Shown one piece after another: positions 9,906-22,370 of a stretch of 64,000 nt of DNA. The notes below the pieces were generated by a model. That model made no database searches and had not been told where the DNA came from. It saw only the letters and a program-made list of their open reading frames with translations. A program made the position numbers and the translations under genes. Source of the stretch: Tubulanus polymorphus (taxonomy: Eukaryota; Nemertea; Palaeonemertea; Tubulaniformes; Tubulanidae). Position 1 is the stretch's first letter, and the number at the start of each line of letters is the position of its first letter. The stretch covers positions 2,234,001 through 2,298,000 of the forward strand of contig NC_134036.1 in NCBI RefSeq assembly GCF_964204645.1, written 5' to 3'.

Positions 9906-12900
9906 TACTACTTTCCAGATATCAAAATACACCAATAAGAATAATTCCACCAGTGACGAGGATTAAATCGATCTTTCGAAAGCTTTCGATCTTTAAAAAA
10001 AATAGAAATGCTATTGTTGCATAAAAGAGGTATCTAGTATCTCTGCCGTAAATGAACCGATCCGATTAGCACAGATATTGGCTTCGTCTGACGAAATTCG
10101 TTTCGAATAGTGACGTTCAGTAAGTAATAACCATTAACGAAACACTCCAAGTCCAATGTTGTAACGATAAAATATCACAATAAGAAAAAAGAGTCTGAAA
10201 TGTTTTCAGGAGCTTATATTCATTCGACGTTTCGACTAGAAGGTTTTTTAAATATCTAATATCCTTATAAGTGGAACAATTCCTGAAAACATTGGCTTCG
10301 TCTAACTTGAGTATCTTAGGGAAATGGTTTTTTTTCTGTCGACTTGCTGAAAGCATTCGATCGAAAGAAGCTTATTGTGCATGTCTATGCTATAAGTCTG
10401 CTCGTACTCCGTTATGAGATGACGTGAAATTTTACGAAAAATTAAGGAAACGTTTTTTTTTCTTTCGCCGCAACTTTCTCTTTCAAAAATCGATCTTTAT
10501 TCGAATCAAAAGCCTTTAATAAGTCGCGAATTAATCCACTAGGAGACAGAATAAATGTGGTTTTGTCGTAGATTTAAAGGCTGTCATAGATGTAATACGG
10601 CGTTTCTAAAGAATGACTAATTTATTCCTCGAGTATAACGACTATAATTTAGTCCGGGAATAGATTTACTTTATCGGGGATCAAACGGCTTTGAAACGCC
10701 TTTGCGAGAATTAATCCTCCGTGACATCGACGGCACCAGCTCCGATGGAACAGTTTTAAGTGACGCGGTTTTTTTCTGTTCAAGAGACCGGATTTTCTTC
10801 TATTATGTATCGAAAGCTTTGATTACGTCGACGAAAAAAAAGAAAGAAAAGAAAATGTCAAAAGTTATTTCTCGGAGATGGAATCATGCTTCGTGTTGAT
10901 AATCGTGGCTTAAGCCTCGTAAAAATAGCACGGATAATTTATATAGAGATTGTAGTTTATAGGTCGCAGGGATGAACTAATTACTGACTGTTGGTCGAGT
11001 TTCATTCGATATGGAGGCAAAATAAATCCGACTTCGAACATTTTCAAATTTCACAGTTAATGATCGTGAATCTTTGATACTCTTACAACGAATGTTTTCA
11101 CGACTCCTTCTTAAGTGATACCAAGTCTAGGAAATCATGGCACGGTTTTAAGCAATTCATGGGCCAAAACGAATTTTGAGTAAATAGAATTAAAAGCTTT
11201 GAAAATGTCGACGAAAAATTCAGTCTTAATGTCCATTAGTTACGTATTTCGTAATCAACTTAGCCTTTACTGAGGGAACGTACCAAAATGTCATAGTTCA
11301 AGGCCTAACCTAATGAAGGCTTTTAACGGTGCCACAGAAAAGCTATATCTCCCTCGGGGCTTATCAGAGAGCCTAGTTTTTTTAGTCATTTATTCGTACA
11401 AAAATTTTTTTTCAGAAAAGAAAATTAAGAACGACATTATGATGTCTGAGGTTATCGCTAATTATCGAGTATAATGGGTTTAAACCGGGTCTTTTAAACT
11501 TTTCAAAAACACTTTTTATAATTTTGTTCAGCAAAAGGAAAATTCGTTGCTTAAGAAATCGTCTTTTTATCGAATCCTCTTATTTAAGTCGGAAAGTTTA
11601 AACAACTAAAATGTCACCAGGCATCAAGGTCTTTCTAATGACGAGCTTACACTGAGACAAACAACGAACTGCGTTTTATCTCAAAGACAAAACGATTGAA
11701 ATAATTAGTCAAAAGCTTTCCTTAAGTTAAAACGACTGGGAGGCCCTTTGAAAGTCTGAATGTTTGAATTTCCCAGACTCTCAACGAGTTTTAGTCGTCT
11801 CTGATGGGAGGAAAAAAGTGAACTTTCATGGAAAGAGACGATAAACAAAGTAACGTCAAAGGTAACTCTCACTTCCGTGGATAATTCGAAAAGCAATTTG
11901 AAATTCTTTGAAAAAGGTAAAATGAAGCGGAAAGACAATTCGGTCTTCAGGAAGTGGTCGGTTTTGAGATGTGGTCGGTCTAGCAGTGGTCTCTTGTCGA
12001 TGCAGAGAGTCTATTATCGAACCAGTCAATAACCACGCCGATGGTACTCAGCGGTGTCTGCGCCAAGGTCGATAACTACGAAAATCTCGAATAGAAAAAT
12101 AAGAATCTTTCCAATAAAAAATTCGAATCTACGAAATCGATTTGTACTCGGCCACGAAACGCCGCAGGGGAAGAGGAACCGAGAGGGAGAGGGGAGAGAG
12201 TTGTGGGGGTTAGATCTAGCCGCGAGCTGGGTATCGGGAACAATCAGCTCAGATATTTGAAGAGTCACCGACATCGGACTCGGATATCGATGTCAACGCA
12301 AACAAAAAGCTTTAATCGACAAGACAGTGAAGTCTCCACAACGGATCGAATCTCGGAGAATCAGTACACACGCGGCGATGTCTTTCTAACCGTCGCCGGA
12401 GGGGAAGAGGGAGAGGAGAGATGGAGAGGAGAGAGAGAGGAGAGATGGAGAGGCAGAGATCATGAGATCAGTTAGAGCGAAGTCGTACGTATTTGTTTAG
12501 CAGACGAGCGTGTGGACAGCTGCGCGCTACGGCGGCGCAGACGGTAACGAAGGGAAAACGATTTTCGATTTTGCGAATGTGAGATAGAGAAGTATATAGA
12601 TTACTCGTGGACAGCTGTTGTCGGATAAAAGGAACGAACATCACTGCGCCCCAGTTTTAGGAGTTCTAAAGTAACGACCTGGTTCAAAGCTCCCGATTCA
12701 ACAGTTGACGATTTTCTAACGGCTACTTTCTTGTACAAATTGTGACATAAAGTTTCGTTAGTTTCAAGTTTCAAAGTTAGTTTCAGATCAACAAATAAAT
12801 CAATCATCTTCAACTCGAAAAGAACGGCTGTATCATTAGTTCGAAATTCTCGCGTGTCCTCTCGAGATTCCACGTGATTTGGACATTATCTTAAACACAA

Positions 12901-13535
12901 AACAATCCCCACTTCTTAAACTGGTTTTAAATGCAAGATATGACCGTGTAACAGGAACCCTAGTGCAACAGATATTTTAATTCAGACATGGTTCACAGAG
13001 CCAGTTTGGGATTTTCTTCTAAAAAAAAATACAAAACACACACAAGAGAATCCAGTTTAATTACCAGATCTCCTGATCTCCTGATCGCCTGATCGTCTGA
13101 ATGATCTGCTCTCCCGATGGAACAAAGCGATCGATTTCAGAAACGAAGCTTCACGCTCGAAATTGAAAACCGTATTTTTGTAATTAAATCTTCACGCAGA
13201 CGAGTATAAAGTGAACGCAGACGATCAGATCAGATCGGTGTGTGGGGATAAATCACGAATAGTATCGAGACATCACGCGAGATTGTGTTTCGGTCTGTGT
13301 TAGGACTGATATACCTAGAGGAAACTAGACACGTCGTGTTAGAAAAAGGATGAAAGGATGAAAGGAAGATGAAGAGGCGGAAGAGGAGGAGAGTCTCATG
13401 AGGGACTGACGGTTTCGTCATAAATATGATATGGACGCGTACAGGACATCAGCAGGGTGCCCCGGGTTCGAATCCTATTGTCCTAAGAAGCGAAGGTCGT
13501 GTGTTATCGTTCACATCTGACGTCATCGAAAAATC
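9906..13535. other. Long non-coding block
   Basis: About 3.6 kb of AT-rich DNA without a recognised gene. AAAGCTTT and GTCGACGAAAA-type words recur (10.8 and 11.2 kb), which suggests very old repeats. A purine-rich GGAGAG tract lies at about 12395-12455. Confidence 0.4.
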
Positions 13536-13539
13536 GATG

Positions 13540-13725
13540 ACGTCACCGTTTTGGTGTAAAAAAAATGGCGCCTAATACGTCATTGTTTCTAGTGCTGGTG
13601 TAGAATATGGTGTACACGTCATCGTTTTTAGCGTTCTCGTGAAAAAATGATGTACACTTCTGACAGTTTTTGGTGCCTGGTGTAGAAAATGGTCCCTATA
13701 CGTCATCGTTTTTAGTGACTGATGC
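13540..13725. repeat. ~45-bp degenerate tandem repeat
   Basis: About four units with the words GGTGTAGAAAATGGT, GTACACGTCATCGTTTTTAG and AGTG. Unit length varies by several bases. Confidence 0.65.
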
Positions 13726-15654
13726 GATGCCTGGTCTCGTCTGCCGTTTACGTCCGATGAACAGTCGATCAACTGTTCAAATATCAGTGACATCATCATC
13801 TCAAATAAACATTGTTTATCGCCTGCTCGAGTTGGTAAATATTCACTATAATAACACTACATCGAGACTTTTTATTCTTCACTGTCAACGGAATCATCGT
13901 CATTCTTGAGCAGACGATATGTGAAGGTCACTAGCCAGGGTACACTTCGCCATGATAAAATCGTAACAATCTATATCAGCGTTTAATGTTTTAATGAAAC
14001 AGTAATAAACGAGATTATGCTATTTTTGGATCGATTTTTAACAGAAGAATTGAATAGTGTTCAGACTGGAAGCAGGCGGCCATCAACACAGCGTATCAGT
14101 TTATGATATATAATATGATATATCGGTTTATGATATATCAATGATATTTCGGGGCGAGTTAATGGCAGTTTATCAGCGTTTTATCATTGTTTACCAGACG
14201 CAAACTTATCACTAATTTCCCCGCTATGATAAGCGGTCCATTTAGCCGCTGTAAGGGGTTACTCAACGGCTGACTGTGTTACGGAGTGTCGCTAAGGTTA
14301 CTGTTGCTAACTGAAACCCTTCCGCAAACGATGTAAGGCCCGATGACATAATTCGGGCCTTAGAGATGGCGCCGCGTCCTAGAGACGTGAGTGGATTAAG
14401 TGAATAATAACTTTGGGCAACCATCAAATCTGGTTACTGGGACATTAATGCTATGAGTCCAAACAATGGACAAAAGACGTTGGTCCACCCAGTAACAACC
14501 ATATGCCGGTGTCTTGGCAACGATGGGCCTAGATGCTATGGAGGACACAGGGCTCTCGTCCTAAAAAACTATTACATCATAGCCAACTGTATGGTCATTT
14601 TATGTCAGGCATCAACAGTAATCTGCTACTTTGTCCTTGGCTGCCGTTAATATTCTCAATATTCTTGTAATACCACTCAAGGCGTCGTACTAGAAATCCT
14701 CGAATCCAGAAAATAGGCTTATCGAATTTTCTCATTTTCTCACAACGACATAGAGAACTTGATTTTCAATCTAATTCAGTTTTAGATTTTATTTCCTCTC
14801 GATCGAACGTCGTTTTTACACGAAGCTGACGCCGCGGGGGAGGGCGAGGGGGAGGGAAACGGAAGTGAGAATATCACGATGTTATCGCTAAGAAGTTTAC
14901 GAGATGAAAATCTCATTCGTGGTAAATTTGATATTGAATCTCAAAATCGAAAAATGACGAAATAAAGTGCGCCTCAAGGCAGAAATACTGGGAATCTTAT
15001 CAGTTACGGAGTTTCTAGGGGAAATGATCCAACTTTCTTTTCATTTTAAGTTTAATATCTTTTCAGTTTTTCTGAATTTTTCAAATTTATCAATGTAGTT
15101 GTTCTATTCTAAATAAAAATCACCTGAAAAACGACGATATTTTCAAACTGTTCGTTGAAATTCGTCAAAATTATTTTTTTTTCAAACCAAACTTCAACTT
15201 CGAACGAATCGTTGACAAAACACCTACGTGAATCGAAAATATATTTTTACTCGTCCTAATCCGGGATTAATTCGCGACGCGTGCTCGTATAGGGATCAGA
15301 CGGAGATGATACAACTCCAGGAGTATAGAACCGGTCGCTAGTACTAGATCAAAGCCAATAACAGAAATCCGGAGTTTATACACATATAGGAATAATCCCG
15401 GACACTTCCTTCCTGCATAATCACAGACAAACAGTCGCTGGCATGACAACAGTAATCAGGAAATAGAAACGACTATCATTATTGAAACGAATACCATTAT
15501 TGCATTCGGTATTGCCTCGGTTTGGAAGGGATGGCAGAATGTTGTATCAACAAAACGAAAAAGAATATTTATGATAGACACCATTGAAGTTCATAAGGCT
15601 TTGGAATTCTGATGGTATCACAAATTAAAGGTCTTCTTCGTCGATTGAACGCTG
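13726..15654. other. Non-coding block
   Basis: No gene recognised. It includes an AT-rich stretch with repeated ATGATATAT at about 14100-14150 and a GGGAGGG-like purine tract near 14833-14860. Confidence 0.4.
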
Positions 15655-15915
15655 AAATATTCACGGACAAAAATGTGTCTCAATCAGTAATCAAACTTAA
15701 ACATTTCCGTTCAAATTTGTCAGTAATCAAAAAGGTAAGACCCTCAGTAAATCTTCAATGTGGACAAGTGTAGCGGTAATCAAGTAAACCTTGAATATTT
15801 CCGTTCAAATTTATCTGTAAGGACTAAGACCCTCAGTAACATAATTCATGTTTCTGTAACACCTTTCATTTCTGTTCAATTGTCAGTTATCAAGGTCGTA
15901 AGCCCTCCAAATTAT
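15655..15915. repeat. ~100-bp tandem repeat, 2-3 units
   Basis: The repeated words are ATTTCCGTTCAAATTT (near 15704 and 15799), AAGACCCTCAGTAA (near 15737 and 15826) and CAGTAATCAA. The 108-residue open frame across this area is read from the repeat and shows no domain. Confidence 0.65.
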
Positions 15916-16261
15916 TGGATAAATATTTCATATTTCTTTAAGCATTATCAAAATGGATTAGGATTATCGCAAAACGTCGTATTGAAAGGGGAACCTGAAC
16001 TCGACCACGCACTTCTCATCATTGATCACTTTTTTACTCATCCCCTTTGTGTCCGGGCTGTACGTGACGTTACCCCTCCCGCATGACGGACGAAAAATAA
16101 GAAGCGTCATGTCCGAGCCAATATCACTTACAAGTTATCAGAAATAATCCGTAATCAATCAATCATAAGTTTTACAACATCCTCGGACTGTCTTTCAGCC
16201 GACGAGTTACCGAACCACGAAATTCCATTACTTACTGGAAATAGCACATTGATACCTAAAT

Positions 16262-16612
16262 ATGGCTTCCCAGATACATCCATTTATGATATCATCTTAA
16301 CATAAAATTGAGTAAGATATAAAGAGACTTCTAGAAAAGATGGCTGCTTCCATAAATAGCACTATGACGTAATGAACTTGACATGAAGATGTAGGATCTA
16401 CCGGTAAAGACGACGTAATAAATCCTCTAATGATGTCATCAATCAAATTCATTTGAAGATGTAGACACTTCAAGACTTATTCCATGAATCCCCCTATGAT
16501 GTCATCAAATTGACGTTGACACTCATAGAAAAGATTAGCTGCCAAAAAATGAAATTGTCCATGACCTAATCAAACTTGCCTCCATAAATCCTTTTGGCGC
16601 TACATAGGCTTA
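16262..16612. repeat. ~70-bp monomer family, locus 3
   Basis: Four to five diverged monomers with cores such as AATCCCCCTATGATGTCATC (near 16488), ATGATGTCATCAA (near 16430) and AAGATGGCTGC (near 16338). Confidence 0.75.
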
Positions 16613-16776
16613 GGTGTAAGACCAGTCTCAGAGCGGCTGTTCTGTCAGCAATCTACGCAATTTTCTTTAAACCAGTTCTAAGATTTAACGTCACGACCAG
16701 TTTAAGAGCGACTTTTCTACGCAACTTAAGACCAGTTCTAAGAACGTCACGATAGTGCCACTGGGCCCTGGAAGAT
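16613..16776. mobile_element. Degraded palindromic MITE, one recognisable end
   Basis: Repeated AAGACCAGTTCTAAG-like words match the interior of the CACAGTCGTGACTTAAG subfamily in reverse. The right end reads ACTGGGCC followed by CTG (near 16770). The left end is too diverged to place. Confidence 0.5.
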
Positions 16777-17344
16777 ATCGCTAGGATCAATATCAACATT
16801 TAAACGACAAAAAAAAAACTGACTTATGAATTCATCCATTTTTCCTGACAAGAGATTTTTATGAAGTTTATCTATAAATTCTGCTTAAATGATAATCGTC
16901 TGGCGTATCGTCTGCCGTAAATATCGATCCAACTCTTGAGGCGATATCTATCTTGCGACGATCAAGCGGAACAAATTTCCATTAAACGATTTTATTAAAA
17001 ACAATCTCCTTGAAGACAAACTTCATTATAGAAATATTTCCCCTCGGTACCTGACATACAAGCTTTACTTTAATCCAATTCGGTATATTAACAAATACTC
17101 AAGTTTCATCCCCTTGGGCGAAAAGCAACTTCCGATTATCTTAATCCATACTGTGACTTGCGGGCATCAAATTCTTTTTTTTAATCCTGACATCGACAGA
17201 CAGTTGGAAGTAGAACAAATCTCAAATCTCAAATGGAATTTGATGCAATCTCAACTTGATGCAGATGGCATAGAAATTTCGATATTCTTAAGATAACAGT
17301 CAGAAATCAAGTAAAACATGTTTCCTAATACACAGATGGGCAAG

Positions 17345-17770
17345 GTATCTGACAAGGCTACATGCGCGACACATCATCCCCTGGTGGCGATTCACAAAAA
17401 CATGCAGACAGATAACACAATTTCGACAGAAGTCGTCCATCCCACCGGCAAACATTAATATCTTATTCAATTAAATTCAACCAAGTGCTACGTGTGCCAT
17501 CTTAAAAGGCAACTTGAGCGACGGATCATCCCCTGGTGTCGATTTACGCAAACACAGACAGATGCAAACACAATTTCGACAGATGTGATCTCTCCCAGCG
17601 ACCTAATTCAATATCTCATTCAATTAAGTTCAATTTTATTAGCCCAGTGGGACTTGCGCCATCTAAAAGGCTACTTGCAAGACGGATCATCCCCTGGTGT
17701 CGATTAACGCAAACACAGACGGATGCAAACACAATTTCGACAGAAGTGATCTCTCCCAGCCAACCCCACG
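17345..17770. repeat. ~165-bp tandem repeat, 3 units
   Basis: Three units start near 17359, 17519 and 17689. Each contains GGATCATCCCCTGGTGTCGA, CAAACACAGACAGATGCAAA and CAATTTCGACAGA. The first unit is the most diverged. Open frames here follow the repeat. Confidence 0.85.
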
Positions 17771-17929
17771 AAGATACATTAATCATTGAGTTGCATTACG
17801 GGAAACATGAGATTTCAATAAAACATTGACGACTCATAAACGACTTGAGGAGATTGAGGAGATTGAGGAGCGAGGACGTCACAGTAACGGCTACAATAAA
17901 TAAACAGACGTGACCTGTTTATAACAAAC

Positions 17930-18640
17930 ACTGAACGACGCATTGGTCGCTTTACCTTGGACCGTCTGTCCTTCTCAAGATGATGGGATGCTCAATTCTC
18001 ACAGAAAAAAATACTGAGTGACGCATTGGTCGCTTTACCTAGGATTGTCTGTCCTTCTCAAGATGGGACGCTCAACATTGGGCTTCATGATGGAATACTC
18101 AACCATAACGCAAGATAGTAGTATTATTGGGCAATGCTTACCACATGTGCAAAAACTGGTCCTTCAAATAACGTCGGGCTTCACTTGCCAGAGACAGAAC
18201 TTTACCTGGGACTGTCCTTCCTAGGATGATGGGTACTCAACCCTCGCAGAATACGGTAGGATTGGGCAACATGAAATATTCAACCCTAACACAAAATAGC
18301 AGTATTGGGCAATGCTGAACACATATCAGGCATGACGTGAGGTAGCTACATTGGCCCACAGCACTCGCTTGCCAGGGACTGTCACCCTCAACATAATGGC
18401 ATACCCAACTCTAATTCAAGATTGCAGTGCAGGGACATACTCCGACACAAGCTGGCGGTATTGGGCAATGCCATGCCAACGGGTAGTGATATTGGTCCAC
18501 AGCTCTGGTTTGTCAGGATCTGTCCTATCAAACATGTCATACCCGACCCAAACGCAAGATGGTCGCATTGACACATGCAAAGATGCAGGGCAGTGTCATT
18601 GGTCTCAAATACCAGGGACCTTCCTCTCCAAGTAGATTGC
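17930..18640. repeat. Degenerate tandem region (ACGCATTGGTCGCTTTACCT)
   Basis: The words GACGCATTGGTCGCTTTACC and TGTCCTTCTCAAGATG occur at about 17936-17985 and 18021-18070. Looser echoes (CAAGATGG, GTATTGGGCAATGC, CAGGGACTGTC) run on to about 18630. This looks like an old array that has drifted. Confidence 0.55.
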
Positions 18641-18692
18641 ATTGGCAATACAATGGTCCACAAAACTCGCTTCCTAGAGGTTGTACTGTCCG

Positions 18693-18753
18693 ATCATTGT
18701 CTACAGTTATATCGCATCCCAGCCTGTGATGCGGTATAACTGTAGGCAATGAT
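18693..18753. other. Perfect-stem hairpin, 26-bp arms
   Basis: The arm ATCATTGTCTACAGTTATAT plus CGCATC (18693-18718) pairs with the complementary arm at 18728-18753 through a 9-base loop. The only two differences become G-U wobbles if it is transcribed from the plus strand. It has the size of a small-RNA precursor. It could equally be a young inverted duplication. There is no evidence of transcription. Confidence 0.5.
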
Positions 18754-18945
18754 AGTGGTGTTGGAAGTGCAGCGACTGCAGCGGCCAAATCCGCGACAAC
18801 AATTTACTGTATGGCTTTTTTTTCTTTGAATACCACGTTTTCTAAGAAATTAAGTCAATTCACCGCGGCAATACTAAGAATCTGTCCGAAGTCGGCATTT
18901 GCCCGCAGCAATAAAACATTGCTTCCAACGCGCCTACCTAGAGTG

Positions 18946-18980
18946 GATAGGCCAGTATTACTGGCATTTCTACTCTAGCG
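18946..18980. other. Second short hairpin
   Basis: CTAGAGTGGATAGGCCAGT pairs, with a few mismatches, with ACTGGCATTTCTACTCTAG. The loop is 3-4 bases. It lies about 190 bases from the 18693 hairpin. Confidence 0.45.
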
Positions 18981-18989
18981 TGGAACTAG

Positions 18990-21560
18990 ACTCACTTGCC
19001 AGAGACGGACGGCGATAAATATATAAACGAAGGAAATATCAAAAATGAAAAAAGAGACATAGACAATATAAAGCGGGATAGTGAACGTGTTTGGAGAGCA
19101 CTTGACAACTGTTAACGGCGCGCTATCCGTGTCAGTCAGCCAGATGGTCAAATATCATCAACACCGGTACGAGCAGACGATCAATTAGACTTCTGCTCTT
19201 TCGGCAGACGACCGTGAGAGCTACAGTGACGACGAGAACCAATCGTGTGGTCTACTGTTGTCGTTAATAGAGATTGCCGATACAGGTACTAAATGAACAT
19301 GTGTAACTAGTGTGTTTGGTGAACTGGTCAACGATAGCTTCAGTGACTGGAATGATAGCTTTTGAATAAATCATCACAAAGAAAATAATATCAATAACTT
19401 GACTATTAATTTAGTCAACAATATCATTTGATGCTGCGGCAGTACATGTGACCAAAGAACGGATGGTTCAGCCTCTGGACTGTCAGCTGACTTGCAATGA
19501 TCGGGGCGAAACAAACAGAAGATATGCAAGACTATGTGAAACAATCAAGCTGGTTGTTCATACTTTGGGCATTAGGCAAAGTCGATTGCAGAAGTCAATC
19601 CAATTCGGCAGACGACAGCGTTTGGAAAAAGGTCGATGTCCAGCAATGAAACTGACATTCGGAGATAATATGGACGAGATGAGTTGGACGAGGAAAAATA
19701 TTAGTTGCCAATTTTCGACGTGATAACAAAAAAAAGTCTCCCGGACAACCGTTGACGAGGAAACGGATTATTGTAATAAGACAGGAACTGTTACCATGGC
19801 TCGTATTATTGCGACACATTGTCATTCATCCATCTCATCGATGTCCATCGCCGATATTTCGCTGGGGTTTTTTTCTGCTGCTGCTTCTGGTGTGGCAGTG
19901 TCACTAAGTCTGGCGGAGAAGGGCAGACGATGACAAGCCGCGTCTACACTCTATTCTTAAGCCATAACCTTTTCTATTTAGCAATCAGCATCGATCGAGC
20001 GAATCTTCATTTTTTTGCAAACACAAGAATCCACTAGTTCCGAGTCAACACTAATTGATCGGCACCTATTGAATCTAAAGTTGTAGTCTCAAGTTAACTA
20101 AGGCTATATATAAATCGATACCATGTTTCTAATTCTGCCAATTTGAACTAGCCGGCCGACTTTCTAACTTGACCACAATGACTTTCTTTAAAATCATGAT
20201 CAAGTTATTCCTGAAGTTATTCCTGAACAGACGTGGTACTTTTAGAAATGAACTGATTACAAGTTTCATTGCTATTCTACTCTCCGCGTTACTTTTTTGA
20301 GTTATTTGCAAACTTCCGCGGCTAACTCGATTAGTTTATGTGATGCCATTGGGGAACATGACATGGATATATGAATTAACAGTATATGAATTAACAGTCT
20401 ATACTCTATGTGTTGTGCCACAAGAGATTGAATATCGGACAAAATCGGTTGCGTGCGAACAGTTTTTTTCGTCCAACCTCTCCATCGCCGAATTAACAAC
20501 TACAGCGGTTAAAAGGTCGCACGCGATCAAAAGTCCGACGACGCATTTTATCGCTGAATAACTTGCTTAGATCCGTCTGCGAAGAGCTTCCCGCTCGTTC
20601 ATAATGATTCGAAACACGAAACTGCACTCAAATCGTTATGTAATGTTATCGACGGCGGGTTAGAGGTGCAAATTACCGTTTTATGAGTTCCATGGTCGTC
20701 TGCACGAGACTAGACTGCTAAGAAACGGTGTCAAAACAGTTTGTTACATTATTACCGCTAAGAAACGGTGCATAACGGTTTGTCGCATTGTTATGATCTG
20801 AATTTGAAAATAACTGCTGGTAACGAACGATTACCGAAAATGCTAAGCAACACGACAACGGTTAATCATATTGTTATAGTTTGAATATTTGAAATAACGA
20901 CCCGAGACATCAGTCGGATGTGGAGAGTGATTTGCATCGACAAAAAGGCACAGAAACAGACGGAGGTGAATAAAACGAAGACATTCTGAAAAGAACCTCA
21001 TGAATGCGATATAGATGATCAATACACGGGGACAGAAATGTAAAATTTATAACATCACAAATGGAAAAGATCCTGGCAAAAATGTTGTTCGTCGCAAAAA
21101 TGGCGAATAAGCCCCCGAAACGATGCTTGCTGTTGGTGGCTCCATTTTCACTAACCCCAATATCTAACACAGACGGCAGTGGTGTGGCTTTGAAGGGTTT
21201 TTTCACGTAGCCATCAGTCAATATTGTGTTGACCGTGTTCGAGGCTGTGGTTTGTTAATCACGTTGTCCTCGAGCCAGCTCACTCACTCGCCGCTGCGCA
21301 CTGATGTATTTATTAGGGCGAATTACCGCCCGGTATTGGATCTACTTTGATAACGGCTTATATAGCCGAGATTAGCCTCGGATGAGATTCTAATTACCGC
21401 ACCGGCAGACGACAGTGTGCATGAGTGGACACCGTATAACAGCAACATCAGCAGCAGCAGCAGCAGCTGAGTGGACCTGTTACTGGTACGTACCGGCCCT
21501 TGATGTATATCTCAAGGACGTAAATACGTCCATCATTTTCAGTAGCGTCCATATATACAT
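18990..21560. other. Non-coding block
   Basis: No gene recognised. It contains a CAG triplet run at about 21449-21470. The octamer GCAGACGA is concentrated here, with six occurrences between 19173 and 21405. Confidence 0.4.
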
Positions 21561-21564
21561 CCAA

Positions 21565-21910
21565 ACATCAATTTGGTGATGTCATAGGTGGTTTTGTAAA
21601 GGTGGCCATCTTTTCTGGAGGTGGCTTATAACCACTTCGATTCGAAGTTGAGGGTAGATTCGAAGTAGCAGACATATTTGTAAAGACGTTCCAATGTCTC
21701 CACGTCAATTTTGGTTATCTTAGCTTTTATTGCGAGGTCGATATCACCACCTCAATTCTATGGGGTGCATGCATGAAGGTTGCCAACATTTTCCAAAGTC
21801 GATTCTCAACCTGTAGAAATTCTCAAAACAGAGAGAACAGATATCAATTTACTAAGTGTCCATATTATCCAAACTCAAAAGTTTCATGACGTCATAGGGG
21901 GATGTGTGAT
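21565..21910. repeat. ~70-bp monomer family, locus 4
   Basis: Diverged monomers in the GATGTCATAGGTGG / GACGTCATAGGGGGATG orientation, with the associated GGCCATCTTTTCTGG word near 21604. Confidence 0.65.
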
Positions 21911-22064
21911 ATGCTTAAACTAAAAACTGTGTTGATTATGAATCGAGTTTTTAAATCGCAAGAAGAAACGCTCTTGAGATTAATGGAAAATCTCTGTCGT
22001 GTTCAGCATTGCGTGAATGTTGAGCTGATGACGATCTCGGTGTAACCCTCCCCCCCCCCTCTCT

Positions 22065-22370
22065 CCGTGGAGCTGTAGCGAGAGAGCAGCGAGTAGAACA
22101 ACAGACACAACAGGTTCTCGGTGAACCCACTCCCCTAACAGCTGTAGCGGGAGATCAGCGAGTAGAATCGTCAAAATAGGTTCTCAGTGAAACCCCTCTA
22201 CGCGGAGTAGTACAGTCACAGGACCCCCTCTCCCTCTCCTCACAGCTGTAGCGGGACAGCAGCGAGTAGAACAGTCGCAATATATTCTCGGCGAACCCCT
22301 TCCCCTCACAGCTGAAGTGAGGAACAGCAGGTGGAACAGACACAATAGGTTCCCAATCGTCCCATGGCTC
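22065..22370. repeat. ~75-bp tandem repeat, 4-5 units
   Basis: Each unit carries CAGCTGTAGCGGGA, CAGCGAGTAGAAC and GGTTCTCGGTGAACCC. The overlapping minus-strand open frames are read from the repeat. Confidence 0.8.

Noticed and set aside
13450-13485. B-box-like GGTTCGAATCC with short inverted ends AGGACA/TGTCCT
   Set aside because: The T stem does not pair and there is no A box at the right distance, so it is not called a tRNA.
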